Source of the DNA: Allotamlana fucoidanivorans
GTDB taxonomy: Bacteria > Bacteroidota > Bacteroidia > Flavobacteriales > Flavobacteriaceae
NCBI RefSeq assembly: GCF_006265225.1
Contig: NZ_VDCS01000003.1
Location: forward strand, 186,001-250,000
DNA: 64,000 nt
Direction: 5' to 3'
The notes below the pieces were generated by a model, which was not told where the DNA came from, did no database searches, and was given only the letters and a program-made list of their open reading frames with translations. The translations under genes were made by a program, and so were the position numbers. Positions 45,123 through 54,385 of the stretch are shown here, piece by piece (position 1 is the first letter of the stretch; every line of letters starts with the position of its first letter).

Positions 45123-48100
45123 TGGAACTGGAACAATTAAACGAGTTACTAAAAAAACACGAGTTAGAATTAGTCATTGGTCTTGAAACACATGTTAGAT
45201 TAAACACTAAAACAAAATTGTTTTGTTCTTGTGCCAATGCCGGAGATATTGAAACACCTAATCATAATATTTGTTCCGTATGTACAGGTCAAATGGGGGT
45301 GCTACCGTCTATTAATAAAGAAGCTATTACTAAGGCTATTTATTTTGGAAAAGCCGTAAAATCAACCTTTGAAAACGAAGTAATTTCATGGGACAGAAAA
45401 CATTATGAGTACCCTGACAATCCTAAAAACATACAAATAACGCAATTTCATAACCCGATTATTCCTGATGGTCAAGTATCTTGTTTCCGTAACGACGGTT
45501 CTCAATTTACAGTTAATTTAACTCAGGTTCATATTGAGGAAGATGCCGCTAAACTCATCCATGAAAAGAAAATTTCTCTGGTAGATTTTAATAAAGCTGG
45601 GGTGCCTCTTATTGAAATTGTGACCCAGCCCTGTATACGTCATATTGAAGATGCTTCAACATACGCACAATACATTCAGCGTATTGTTCAAAATTTAGGC
45701 ATTTCTGAAGCTAACTTAGAGAAAGGCGAGTTTAAATCGGATGTTTCTGTATCCCTAAGAAAAAAGCATACGTATAATTTGAATCCTCGTACCGAAATAA
45801 AAAACCTCAACTCCTTTAAATTTATGGTTGAGGCTTTAAAAGAAGAGGTTGAAAAACAACTTAATTACTTTTTAGAGCATAAAGAATTTAGACCAGATCA
45901 AACTACTGTACTGTTTGATGCTGAGCTAAAGCAAACCAAAACCATGCGTAAAAAGGAGTTTGAGGCCGACTATCGTTTTATCTCTGAACCAGATTTACCT
46001 TTTGTAAATATCAAAGAGGTGATTGATGCTATTGAAGTTGATAATAGCGCTTTACCTTTTGCTGTTGAATCTATTTTAATAAAAGGCGGCGTATTACCCC
46101 AAGATGCTAAGTTTTTTACAGCTGACGCTTTACGCTCAAAAACGTTCATGACCATAAACAACGTTATAAAAGACCCGTCTTTTGTGGCAAAAACACTAGT
46201 GAACAATATTGGTGCCGATGAGTATGATAGTATCCATAGAATAGAGCATCTCATTGAAATTTTCCAACTATTTAAAGCTGAAAAAATTACTTCGGTTTTG
46301 GTTCAAAATGCCATTACAGCTTATTTAAAAGACCGAAATTTCAATTACAATCAATATTTTGAAGACAATACCATTTCTGAATCCCAGATAGAAGATGCTA
46401 TTGCTAAAGTTATTTCTGAAAACCAAGTAATTGCCGATGATATTAAAAATGGTAACCAAGGAAAAGCGGGGATTTTAGTAGGTAAAGTTATAGGTATTAT
46501 AGGTAAAGGCGCTTCAGGCAAAGTGATAAGAGCACGTATTTTATCAACGCTAGCTAGCCATGCTATTTCAGCACAACCTTCAGACAAGAACGACAAAAGT
46601 GCTGACCAAGCAAATAACCAACCCGTAGTTTCCAAAAAAGATGAAGAAACACTTTCTGAAATTCCTTTAATAATAAAAGACGAATACCGTACTCATGTTA
46701 TTTCTGAAATCTCAGATGATAATATTGGCAACCAAGTAACCTTAGCGGGTTGGGTTTCTAGCGTACGTGACCACGGTGAACTTATGTTTATTGATTTACG
46801 TGATTCTAGTACACAGATTTTTCAGATAAGACTAAGTCGAGAATCATTTGCTAATCTTGACGACCTTATAAAATTAAAACCAGAATCGGTTATTACCGTT
46901 ACAGGCTCTATTGTACAGCGTGACGAAGATGATTACAACCCTGCTTTAAGAACTGGAAAAATAGAACTCGAGGCTAGTGATTTAGATCTATTAAATCTTT
47001 CAAAAACCTTACCTTTTGAAATAAAAAGAGCAACTAAGTCTAACGAAAATGTACGTTTTCAATACAAATATTTAGACCACAGAAATGATGATGTACGACG
47101 TGTTATAGTTAACCGTCATAAGGTGATTAAACTCATGCGAGATATTTTAGACGCACAAGATTTCTTAGAAATTGAAACCCCTATTTTAAGCGCAGGAACA
47201 GATGAAGGCGCGCGTGAGTTTATTGTACCTACTCGTAAACAATCTGGTTCGTTTTACACCTTACCGCAAGCCCCTCAACAGTTTAAACAAATGTTGATGG
47301 TAAGTGGTTATGAAAAGTATTTTCAAATAGCCCGTTGTTTTAGGGATGAAGATTCTCGTGGGGATCGTCAGCCAGAATTCACACAGTTGGATATAGAAAT
47401 GGCGTATGCTAGCATGCAACAAATTATTGATTTGAACACCAACATGTTCAATTCTATTGTAAAAAAAGTGTACGGCAAAAAATGGATTTTACATCCTTTT
47501 GAAGTATTATCCTATCAACAGGCTATGGATGAATACGGTTGTGATCGTCCCGACCTACGCTTTGGGTTAAAACTAAAAGATATTACCAACATTGTAAAAG
47601 ATACAACCTTCCAAGTATTTAGCAAACCTATTGAAGAAGGTGGTATTGTAAAATGCATCAAAGTATCAACTGAAGAACAAGGCAAAAAGCGTTTATCAAA
47701 AGGGCAGATAGAAAAATTAACTGCTTTGGCGCAACAGCACGGCTTAGGAGGATTGGCTTACATCATAGTAAACGAAAACGACTTGCAATCCCCTATTATT
47801 AAGTTTTTAGGTGAAGATATTGCGGCAAGAATTATTGCCGCTACAAAGGCTCAAGTGGGTGATATTGTATTCTTTTCTGCTGCCGATTATGCCACTGCGA
47901 ATAAAGCACTTGATGCCGTACGCCAAGAATTAGGAAAAATGCTTCACTTAATCAATCCAAAAGAGCTAAGACCAGCCTGGGTTATTGACTTTCCTATGTT
48001 TGAGAAAACAGACGAAGGCAACTGGACCTTCACCCACAATCCGTTTTCTATGCCTGCTATTAAAGACGTGGAAAAACACATGAATGGCAAAGAAGAAGAA

Positions 48101-48466
48101 ATTGGCAGCATCATTGCTCAACAATACGACTTAATATTAAACGGTTATGAAATTGGTGGTGGTTCTGTGCGGGCTCATAAACCAGAAATTCTTGAAGCTA
48201 CTTATAAAAACATGGGCTACAATAAGGAGGACATGATGAAAAGTGTTGGCACCATGTATAAAGCATTTCACTATGGCGCTCCTCCTCATGGCGGTATTGC
48301 TTGGGGTGTTGACCGATTGATGATGATTTTAGAAAAGAAAGCGTCTATTAGAGAAGTTATGGCTTTCCCTAAAACAGGAACCAGTGAAGATTTACTCTTT
48401 GGAGCGCCTTCACCCCTTTCTGATAAAAAGGTAGAAGAAATGAACGTTAGAGTGATAAAAAAATAA
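45122..48466 (+). CDS. gatB/aspS: Bifunctional GatB - aspartyl-tRNA synthetase fusion
   Basis: A 1114-residue fusion. Residues about 1-300 are the GatB kinase-like domain (GLETHVRLNTKTKLFC and the CxC...CxxC zinc site), and about 330-480 the helical and YqeY tail domains. A polar linker (about 485-515) leads to a bacterial-type AspRS: OB-fold anticodon domain (WVSSVRDHGELMFIDLRD), class II core with motif 2 FRDEDSRGDRQPEFTQLD, GAD insertion (near 840-900), and motif 3 GIAWGVDRLMMIL. The His in RDHG matches a residue found in non-discriminating AspRS of Pseudomonas (from memory). It would charge tRNA(Asn) with Asp and convert it to Asn. Confidence 0.95.
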   Translation: MELEQLNELLKKHELELVIGLETHVRLNTKTKLFCSCANAGDIETPNHNICSVCTGQMGVLPSINKEAITKAIYFGKAVKSTFENEVISWDRKHYEYPDNPKNIQITQFHNPIIPDGQVSCFRNDGSQFTVNLTQVHIEEDAAKLIHEKKISLVDFNKAGVPLIEIVTQPCIRHIEDASTYAQYIQRIVQNLGISEANLEKGEFKSDVSVSLRKKHTYNLNPRTEIKNLNSFKFMVEALKEEVEKQLNYFLEHKEFRPDQTTVLFDAELKQTKTMRKKEFEADYRFISEPDLPFVNIKEVIDAIEVDNSALPFAVESILIKGGVLPQDAKFFTADALRSKTFMTINNVIKDPSFVAKTLVNNIGADEYDSIHRIEHLIEIFQLFKAEKITSVLVQNAITAYLKDRNFNYNQYFEDNTISESQIEDAIAKVISENQVIADDIKNGNQGKAGILVGKVIGIIGKGASGKVIRARILSTLASHAISAQPSDKNDKSADQANNQPVVSKKDEETLSEIPLIIKDEYRTHVISEISDDNIGNQVTLAGWVSSVRDHGELMFIDLRDSSTQIFQIRLSRESFANLDDLIKLKPESVITVTGSIVQRDEDDYNPALRTGKIELEASDLDLLNLSKTLPFEIKRATKSNENVRFQYKYLDHRNDDVRRVIVNRHKVIKLMRDILDAQDFLEIETPILSAGTDEGAREFIVPTRKQSGSFYTLPQAPQQFKQMLMVSGYEKYFQIARCFRDEDSRGDRQPEFTQLDIEMAYASMQQIIDLNTNMFNSIVKKVYGKKWILHPFEVLSYQQAMDEYGCDRPDLRFGLKLKDITNIVKDTTFQVFSKPIEEGGIVKCIKVSTEEQGKKRLSKGQIEKLTALAQQHGLGGLAYIIVNENDLQSPIIKFLGEDIAARIIAATKAQVGDIVFFSAADYATANKALDAVRQELGKMLHLINPKELRPAWVIDFPMFEKTDEGNWTFTHNPFSMPAIKDVEKHMNGKEEEIGSIIAQQYDLILNGYEIGGGSVRAHKPEILEATYKNMGYNKEDMMKSVGTMYKAFHYGAPPHGGIAWGVDRLMMILEKKASIREVMAFPKTGTSEDLLFGAPSPLSDKKVEEMNVRVIKK

Positions 48467-48486
48467 TCTACCTCACAAATAATCAT

Positions 48487-48517
48487 AAAAGCTTCAGTAA
48501 AAACTGGAGCTTTTTTT
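48487..48517 (+). terminator. Terminator of the gat operon
   Basis: 12-base arms 48487-48498 and 48503-48514 with one G-U pair, 4-base loop, T-run to 48517. Confidence 0.88.
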
Positions 48518-48618
48518 ATTTCGTTACTCAAAACTTTAACAAAACTACGTGCGTTTTATCATTATTTTAAGATGTTTACCTCCTAACTTTAAAGCTTCAT
48601 AAACCTAAAAAACAAAAG

Positions 48619-49146
48619 ATGAAAAAAACCACATGCATTATCACCTCGGTATTTGCTTTTTTGATGCTCATTTCAACTCAGGTACACGCTCAAAAATTCT
48701 CAAAATTAGATAAAAGTCCGCTAGACATTGCATACTACAGAACCGATAGAAAATCACCCCCTATGGCTAAAGTGATATACAGTCGGCCGCAATTAAAAGG
48801 GCGTTCCTTAGAGACATTAGCTCCTAATGGCAAAGTATGGAGAACAGGAGCCAATGAGGCTAGTGAAATTAAATTTTATCAAGATTTGAAATTTGGAGGT
48901 GCTCTGGTAAAAGCTGGCACTTATTCATTATACACCATTCCTAACGAGAGCCAATGGACTATTATTTTAAACAGTGATACAGATGTGTGGGGCGCTTACA
49001 CTTATGATGAGAGCAAAGATGTGCTTAGGGTAAATGCACCCGTATCAAAGGGGGAAAGCATTGAAGCCTTCTCCATAACTTTTGATGCAGACCATATGTA
49101 CTTGGCTTGGGGCACAACTTTAGTTACCGTTCCTATTAGTAAGTAA
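48619..49146 (+). CDS. DUF2911 secreted protein
   Basis: A 175-residue protein with a signal peptide (cleavage near VHAQ, about 25) and the DUF2911 domain: SPPMAKVIYSRPQLKGR, WRTGANEASEIKF and GTYSLYTIPNESQWTIILN. Probably periplasmic or outer-membrane associated; function not established. It converges with queE across a terminator. Confidence 0.85.
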   Translation: MKKTTCIITSVFAFLMLISTQVHAQKFSKLDKSPLDIAYYRTDRKSPPMAKVIYSRPQLKGRSLETLAPNGKVWRTGANEASEIKFYQDLKFGGALVKAGTYSLYTIPNESQWTIILNSDTDVWGAYTYDESKDVLRVNAPVSKGESIEAFSITFDADHMYLAWGTTLVTVPISK

Positions 49147-49166
49147 CCAAAAGCACAACTCAAAAC

Positions 49167-49194
49167 AAAAGCACCTAAATATTGGTGCTTTTTT
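49167..49194. terminator. Bidirectional terminator between DUF2911 and queE
   Basis: 9-bp stem 49167-49175 with 49184-49192 and T-run on +; the A-tract upstream gives T on the - side for queE. Confidence 0.8.
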
Positions 49195-49197
49195 GTT

Positions 49198-49827
49198 TTA
49201 CGGTATATTCAAATACTTGTGTGTTTGAAGTGAGATTTTCCACTTAGGGTTTGCCATAACGTAGTCTACAATTTCAGGAACTACCTTATCTCTTTTGCTC
49301 CATTCTGGTTGCAAATACAAAATACAATCTTGGTTTACTTGTGCTGCTTGTTCTTCAGCAAACCTGAAATCGTCTTTATTGTATACAATAACTTTTAACT
49401 CATTAGCATTTTCATACACCTCTTTGGTGGGCAACTTTATCTTTTTGGGAGACAAGCATATCCAATCCCATTCGCCAGTCAATTTATAGGCGCCAGAGGT
49501 TTCAATATGAACTTTCATGCCTCTGGCTTTAAGTTCTCGAGTTAAAAACGTCATATCCCAAGTAAGCGGTTCCCCTCCAGTAACCACAATGGTATCACTG
49601 TATTTCTTAGCATTCTCAACAATGTTCATCGTATCGGTTGGCGGATGCAGATCGGCATTCCAACTTTCTTTTACATCACACCAATGACATCCCACATCAC
49701 AACCACCAACTCTTATAAAATAAGCGGCTGTCCCCTTATGGTAACCTTCACCTTGAATGGTATAAAATTCTTCCATCAGCGGAAGCATTTCCCCTTTATC
49801 AACCCGTTTTTTTATCTCTTTTTGCAT
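49198..49827 (-). CDS. queE: 7-carboxy-7-deazaguanine synthase
   Basis: A 209-residue radical SAM enzyme of queuosine precursor synthesis that turns 6-carboxy-tetrahydropterin into 7-carboxy-7-deazaguanine. The cluster motif here is CDVGCHWC (CxxxCxxC) after IRVGG, with EEFYTIQGEG before it and VVTGGEPL for SAM binding. The start at 49827 is chosen because the longer form (49845) begins upstream of a -7 promoter box. Transcription would start almost at this ATG. Other queuosine genes are not adjacent. Confidence 0.92.
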   Translation of the reverse strand: MQKEIKKRVDKGEMLPLMEEFYTIQGEGYHKGTAAYFIRVGGCDVGCHWCDVKESWNADLHPPTDTMNIVENAKKYSDTIVVTGGEPLTWDMTFLTRELKARGMKVHIETSGAYKLTGEWDWICLSPKKIKLPTKEVYENANELKVIVYNKDDFRFAEEQAAQVNQDCILYLQPEWSKRDKVVPEIVDYVMANPKWKISLQTHKYLNIP

Positions 49828-49834
49828 AAGAGCG

Positions 49835-49842
49835 CAAAGATA
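49835..49842 (-). promoter_or_regulatory. -7 promoter box (TAnnTTTG) for queE
   Basis: TATCTTTG on the - strand, only 8 bases before the chosen ATG, so the transcript may be nearly leaderless. Confidence 0.5.
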
Positions 49843-50014
49843 CATATTCCTTTAATTATTCTATTCATTTTTAGTTTTCATTAATAGTCATTTATTATTG
49901 ATATTCAGTGAAACTGCAATTCATTTTAATGTCTAAAATCATAAAATAATCAAATTTGTTCCCTGCCATTTTTTCTTCTTTAATTTTCCTGTATTTTTAT
50001 CCAAAATCAAAAGG

Positions 50015-51556
50015 ATGACAACCAAGGAAACGTTTTTCAACTATATCACTGAAGGCAATAAAACCAAAGGCGACTTTATTTCCATAGGAGCAGCTATGTT
50101 AAATGGGGAAACCTTAGCGGGTGCTCATGTAAAGATTCCGTTAAAAACCATGAACCGCCACGGCTTAATTGCTGGAGCAACAGGAACAGGAAAAACAAAA
50201 TCTTTACAAGTATTGGCCGAGAACTTAAGTGACAAAGGTATTCCTGTATTACTCATGGATATAAAAGGGGATTTAAGTGGTTTAGCGCAACCCAGTCCTG
50301 GACACCCTAAAATAGATGAGCGTCATGAAAAAATTGGTTTACCATTTAATGCGAAAGGCTTCCCTGTAGAAATACTCACCTTATCTGAGCAACATGGCGT
50401 TCGTTTAAGAGCCACCATAAGTGAATTTGGACCCGTATTACTTTCAAGAATTCTTGATTTAACAGAAACACAATCTGGTATTGTATCGGTTATTTTTCAG
50501 TATTGTGATGACAACAAATTGCCTCTTTTAGATTTAAAAGATTTTAAAAAGATACTGCAATATGCCACCCAAAAAGGTAAAGAAGAATTCAATGCATCTT
50601 ATGGCAGGATTTCTACAGCTTCCACTGGTGCAATTCTCAGAAAAATTATTGAGCTTGAACAACAAGGTGCGGATCTTTTTTTTGGAGAAACCTCTTTTGA
50701 TACGCAAGATTTACTAAGAATTGACGAACATGGCAGAGGCTATATAAACATCCTTCGATTAACTGATATTCAAGATAAACCCAAACTTTTCTCAACTTTT
50801 ATGTTGAGCCTATTGGCCGAAATATATGCTACTTTTCCTGAACAGGGTGATAGTGATCAGCCAGAACTTATCATGTTTATTGACGAAGCGCATTTAATTT
50901 TTGATGAAGCCTCAAAAGCGTTATTAAATCAAATTGAAAGTATTGTAAAACTCATTAGAAGTAAAGGTGTGGGCTTATATTTTGTAACACAAAATCCCAC
51001 CGATGTCCCTGAAGGTGTTTTAGGCCAGCTTGGTTTAAAAATTCAACATGCCTTAAGAGCCTTTACTGCAAAAGACAGAAAAGCCATAAAGCTCACTGCA
51101 CAAAACTACCCTGATTCTCACTATTATAATACCGAAGAAGTCTTAACATCACTAGGAATTGGAGAAGCCCTTGTTTCTGCTTTGGATGAAAAGGGACGCC
51201 CAACCCCTTTAGCAGCTACTATGATGCGTGCGCCAATGAGTAGAATGGATATTCTTACCGAAACAGAGTTAAACGCATTACTATCAACATCTAAATTGGT
51301 AAAAAAATACAATGAAGAAATTGATCGCGAAAGTGCTTATGAGCTTCTAACGGCAAAAATAAAACAAGTAGAAGCTGAAGAAGCCAAAGAAAAAGCGGAA
51401 AAAGAACGTGAAGCCCTTAAGAAATCGGAAGCTAAAAAAAGTAGTAAATCTACCAAATCACGAGGCACAAGAATGAACCCTATTGTAAAGGTACTCACAA
51501 GTGCTACGTTTATTCGCAGTGTTTTTGGTATATTAAACAAAGTCATGAAAAAATAA
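50015..51556 (+). CDS. HerA-like ATPase, DUF853 family
   Basis: A 513-residue P-loop ATPase of the HerA/FtsK superfamily. Walker A GATGTGKTKS is at about 53-62, Walker B LIMFIDEAHL near 287, and the sensor region FVTQNPTDVPEGVLGQLG follows. A Lys/Glu-rich coiled coil (about 440-485) and a hydrophobic tail complete it. DUF853 (YjgR-like) proteins have no established role; DNA translocation is assumed from the superfamily. No HerA-type nuclease such as NurA is adjacent. Confidence 0.88.
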   Translation: MTTKETFFNYITEGNKTKGDFISIGAAMLNGETLAGAHVKIPLKTMNRHGLIAGATGTGKTKSLQVLAENLSDKGIPVLLMDIKGDLSGLAQPSPGHPKIDERHEKIGLPFNAKGFPVEILTLSEQHGVRLRATISEFGPVLLSRILDLTETQSGIVSVIFQYCDDNKLPLLDLKDFKKILQYATQKGKEEFNASYGRISTASTGAILRKIIELEQQGADLFFGETSFDTQDLLRIDEHGRGYINILRLTDIQDKPKLFSTFMLSLLAEIYATFPEQGDSDQPELIMFIDEAHLIFDEASKALLNQIESIVKLIRSKGVGLYFVTQNPTDVPEGVLGQLGLKIQHALRAFTAKDRKAIKLTAQNYPDSHYYNTEEVLTSLGIGEALVSALDEKGRPTPLAATMMRAPMSRMDILTETELNALLSTSKLVKKYNEEIDRESAYELLTAKIKQVEAEEAKEKAEKEREALKKSEAKKSSKSTKSRGTRMNPIVKVLTSATFIRSVFGILNKVMKK

Positions 51557-51584
51557 TAATCAAACATTTATATATCTCAAATCA

Positions 51585-52142
51585 ATGAAACATTATCTTT
51601 TAAGCACATTAGCCTTAATCCTCTTAATATCTAGTTGTAGTAAAACACCAAACCCTTTTGAGGTTTCAAAACATCATGTTGGCTTATTAACCGATTCAAC
51701 ACAAGTAAAAGATCTAGAAATGGCATTTCCCAATGATTCTGTGGTAAAGTTTATAACGGGTGATGAATTTGTTGGAAACAGTAATGCCATCAACATTTAT
51801 GAAAAAGGTGGTAAAAAGCTGTTAGCATTAACCCCTAAATTCATTTTAGACTCCACTTCGGTAATCAGTAATGTTAGAATTTTTGACGAACGTTACAAAA
51901 CAGAAAAGAACATATCAAGTATAAGTACGTTTAAAGATATTAATGACAACTATAAAATATCAAGAATTAGTAATTTGATTAATTCTATAGTTGTAGCCGT
52001 TGATGATATTAACGCCAGTTTTACTATTGATAAAAAAGAATTACCTGCTAATTTAAGGTTTGATATGGATTTAAAATTTGAACCCACTCATATTCCAGAT
52101 CATGCCAAGGTGAAATACTTTTTTATAAACTGGAATATATAA
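51585..52142 (+). CDS. Lipoprotein of unknown function
   Basis: A 185-residue lipoprotein (lipobox LISSC, Cys about 19). The remainder is rich in beta strands, with a DERYKTEKNISSISTFKDINDNY centre, and no catalytic motif I know. Lies 28 bases after the HerA-like gene and 10 bases before YitT, so it is probably in the same operon. Confidence 0.72.
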   Translation: MKHYLLSTLALILLISSCSKTPNPFEVSKHHVGLLTDSTQVKDLEMAFPNDSVVKFITGDEFVGNSNAINIYEKGGKKLLALTPKFILDSTSVISNVRIFDERYKTEKNISSISTFKDINDNYKISRISNLINSIVVAVDDINASFTIDKKELPANLRFDMDLKFEPTHIPDHAKVKYFFINWNI

Positions 52143-52152
52143 ATACAAGTCT

Positions 52153-53133
52153 ATGAACCCTATCTTATCAAAACTACTGGTAGATATTGCTAAAAAGCAA
52201 TTAAAAAAGCGACAGTCACAAAAGCCTGTCAGCCCTAAGGAAGTAGTGCCCTTGGTAAGAAGTTTTCAAGTTGAATTAACCCATGCTTTAAAAGAATTTT
52301 TATTTATTATCATTGGTGTTTTTTCAGCAGGATTTGGGTTAAAAGGTTTTTTACTCCCTAACAGATTTATTGATGGTGGAGCTACAGGTATATCGTTACT
52401 TTTTGAGAATATAACGTCTTTAAAACTGGGTATTCTACTTGTTATTGTGAATTTACCTTTTATCATTTTAGCCTCTAGAACCATAGGCAAAAAATTTGCT
52501 ATAAAGAGTATTGTGGCTATTACAATGCTTGCACTTGTTGTTCATTTTGTAGAGTATCCAACAGTAACGGAAGACAAACTCCTTATTGCCGTATTTGGTG
52601 GCTTTTTTCTAGGCTTAGGTATAGGCATGTCTATGCGAGGGGGTAGTGTTATTGATGGCACCGAAGTTCTCGCTATATACTTAGGCAGAAAATTATCATT
52701 GACCATTGGAGATGTTCTACTCCTTATAAACATTATCATTTTTTCAGCAGGTGCTTATATCCTATCTGTAGAAACAGCGCTTTATGCTATTTTAACCTAT
52801 CTTGCGGCGGCAAAAACGGTTGATTTTGTGGTTGATGGTGTTGAAGAATATGTAGGGGTTACCATTATTTCAAATAAGCATCAAGAATTAAGATTCATGC
52901 TCACCAAAAAGTTAAGGCGCGCATGTACCATCTATGCAGGTAAAGGAGGCTACGGAACCAGTGGCGATAGTTATAACAAAGACATTATCTACACCGTAGT
53001 TACGAGATTAGAACTGGCCAAACTACAAACGGAAATAGATAAGATTGATAAAAAAGCCTTTATCATTATGGGTATAGTTAAAGACTTACGTGGTGGTATG
53101 ATAAAAAGAAAACCCCTAAAAGATAAGCATTAA
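52153..53133 (+). CDS. YitT family membrane protein with DUF2179 domain
   Basis: A 326-residue protein with about five to six membrane segments (from about 45 to 220), including the conserved FLLPNRFIDGGATGISLL, and a C-terminal soluble DUF2179 domain (about 230-320) with CTIYAGKGGYG. The family is widespread with no proven transport substrate. It is preceded by 10 bases and followed by the cupin gene 28 bases on. Confidence 0.88.
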   Translation: MNPILSKLLVDIAKKQLKKRQSQKPVSPKEVVPLVRSFQVELTHALKEFLFIIIGVFSAGFGLKGFLLPNRFIDGGATGISLLFENITSLKLGILLVIVNLPFIILASRTIGKKFAIKSIVAITMLALVVHFVEYPTVTEDKLLIAVFGGFFLGLGIGMSMRGGSVIDGTEVLAIYLGRKLSLTIGDVLLLINIIIFSAGAYILSVETALYAILTYLAAAKTVDFVVDGVEEYVGVTIISNKHQELRFMLTKKLRRACTIYAGKGGYGTSGDSYNKDIIYTVVTRLELAKLQTEIDKIDKKAFIIMGIVKDLRGGMIKRKPLKDKH

Positions 53134-53161
53134 AAAAGGAGGATTTTAACTGAGATGTAAT

Positions 53162-53530
53162 ATGGCAAAAAAGAAATATACCATTCAAAATAATCCATTT
53201 ATTGTACCTACTACAGATGGCAAAATCATTAAAGAACATTTTGGTCATGCTTCAAATGGTGATTCAAACCTAAGCCTAGCCCATATGATTGCCCCTGCGG
53301 GGTGGAGTGAACCGTTTCAAACCCCTGAATTTGATGAATTCACGTTTATCATCAAGGGCAAAAAACAATTTATAATTGAAGATGATGTCATTGTATTAGA
53401 AGCAGGGCAATCTATAAAAATAGAAAAGAATACCCGAGTACAATATTCCAATCCGTTTACAGAGCCCTGTGAATACCTTGCAATTTGTACACCCGCATTT
53501 TCAATAGATCTTGCTAACCGAGAAGCTTAA
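53162..53530 (+). CDS. Single-domain cupin protein
   Basis: A 122-residue cupin with a beta-barrel pattern: EFDEFTFIIKGKKQFIIEDD (motif 1, with Glu where a His pair is usual) and LEAGQSIKIEKNTRVQYSNP (motif 2). The metal ligands are only partly present, so it may bind a ligand without catalysis. It abuts the hydrolase gene with no spacer. Confidence 0.8.
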   Translation: MAKKKYTIQNNPFIVPTTDGKIIKEHFGHASNGDSNLSLAHMIAPAGWSEPFQTPEFDEFTFIIKGKKQFIIEDDVIVLEAGQSIKIEKNTRVQYSNPFTEPCEYLAICTPAFSIDLANREA

Positions 53531-54364
53531 ATGATACAACCCAAATTAATTGGTAAAGCAATAAATAGCATTGCCGTACTTTCACCTTATCTAGCTGCTA
53601 AATTAGCGGTGTTTTTATTTTCTAAACCAAGAAACGCAAAACTTGACCATGAGGCCAAAACTTATTTAAATACAGCTGATAAGAAAAACATCATACACCA
53701 AGGGTTTCATATAAAAACGTATCACTGGCAAGGAAACGGAGAAACCATTTTATTAGTGCATGGCTGGGATAGTAATTCTTATAGGTGGAAAGACCTTATT
53801 GAATTGTTAAAACAAGAGCATTATAACATTATATCTGTTGATGCGCCAGCACATGGAGCTTCTGGCAATAAAATTTTTAACGCCCCATTATATGCTGAAT
53901 GTTTAAATGAAGTTATTAAAGCATTCAAACCTCAAACTATAGTAGGACATTCTATTGGTGGTACAGCCACCGCTATTGCATTAACAAATCACAACTTACC
54001 TTCTATTTGTAAAATTGTTTTGCTTGGCGCGCCTTCAAACTTAGAAATTTCGGTTAATAATTACATCACTATGATGGGGTATAACACTAAGGTTTCAAAC
54101 GCCATTAACAATTACTATTTCAAACACTTTGGTCAGTTCCCTAAATACTATAATGTAGACAATTTCTTTTCTAAGATTACCGCGAAAGGCTTAATTATTC
54201 ACGATAAAAAAGACAATATCATATCATTTAAAGAAGCCCTTGATATCCATAGAGCCTATAAAAACTCAGAACTTATAAAAACTATTGGTTTAGGACACCG
54301 ATTAAGGTCGGAAACGGTATACCAGCACATACTGTCCTTTATAAAAACTTCAGAAACACATTAA
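53531..54364 (+). CDS. Alpha/beta hydrolase
   Basis: A 277-residue hydrolase. The oxyanion region LLVHGWDSNSYRW comes early, the nucleophile Ser is in VGHSIGGTA near 138-146, an Asp in IIHDKKDNII, and the His in IGLGHRL near 257. A hydrophobic N-terminal stretch suggests membrane association. Its ATG directly follows the cupin stop. Substrate unknown. Confidence 0.86.
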   Translation: MIQPKLIGKAINSIAVLSPYLAAKLAVFLFSKPRNAKLDHEAKTYLNTADKKNIIHQGFHIKTYHWQGNGETILLVHGWDSNSYRWKDLIELLKQEHYNIISVDAPAHGASGNKIFNAPLYAECLNEVIKAFKPQTIVGHSIGGTATAIALTNHNLPSICKIVLLGAPSNLEISVNNYITMMGYNTKVSNAINNYYFKHFGQFPKYYNVDNFFSKITAKGLIIHDKKDNIISFKEALDIHRAYKNSELIKTIGLGHRLRSETVYQHILSFIKTSETH

Positions 54365-54385
54365 TTATTGTCGTATTTTTGAGCC

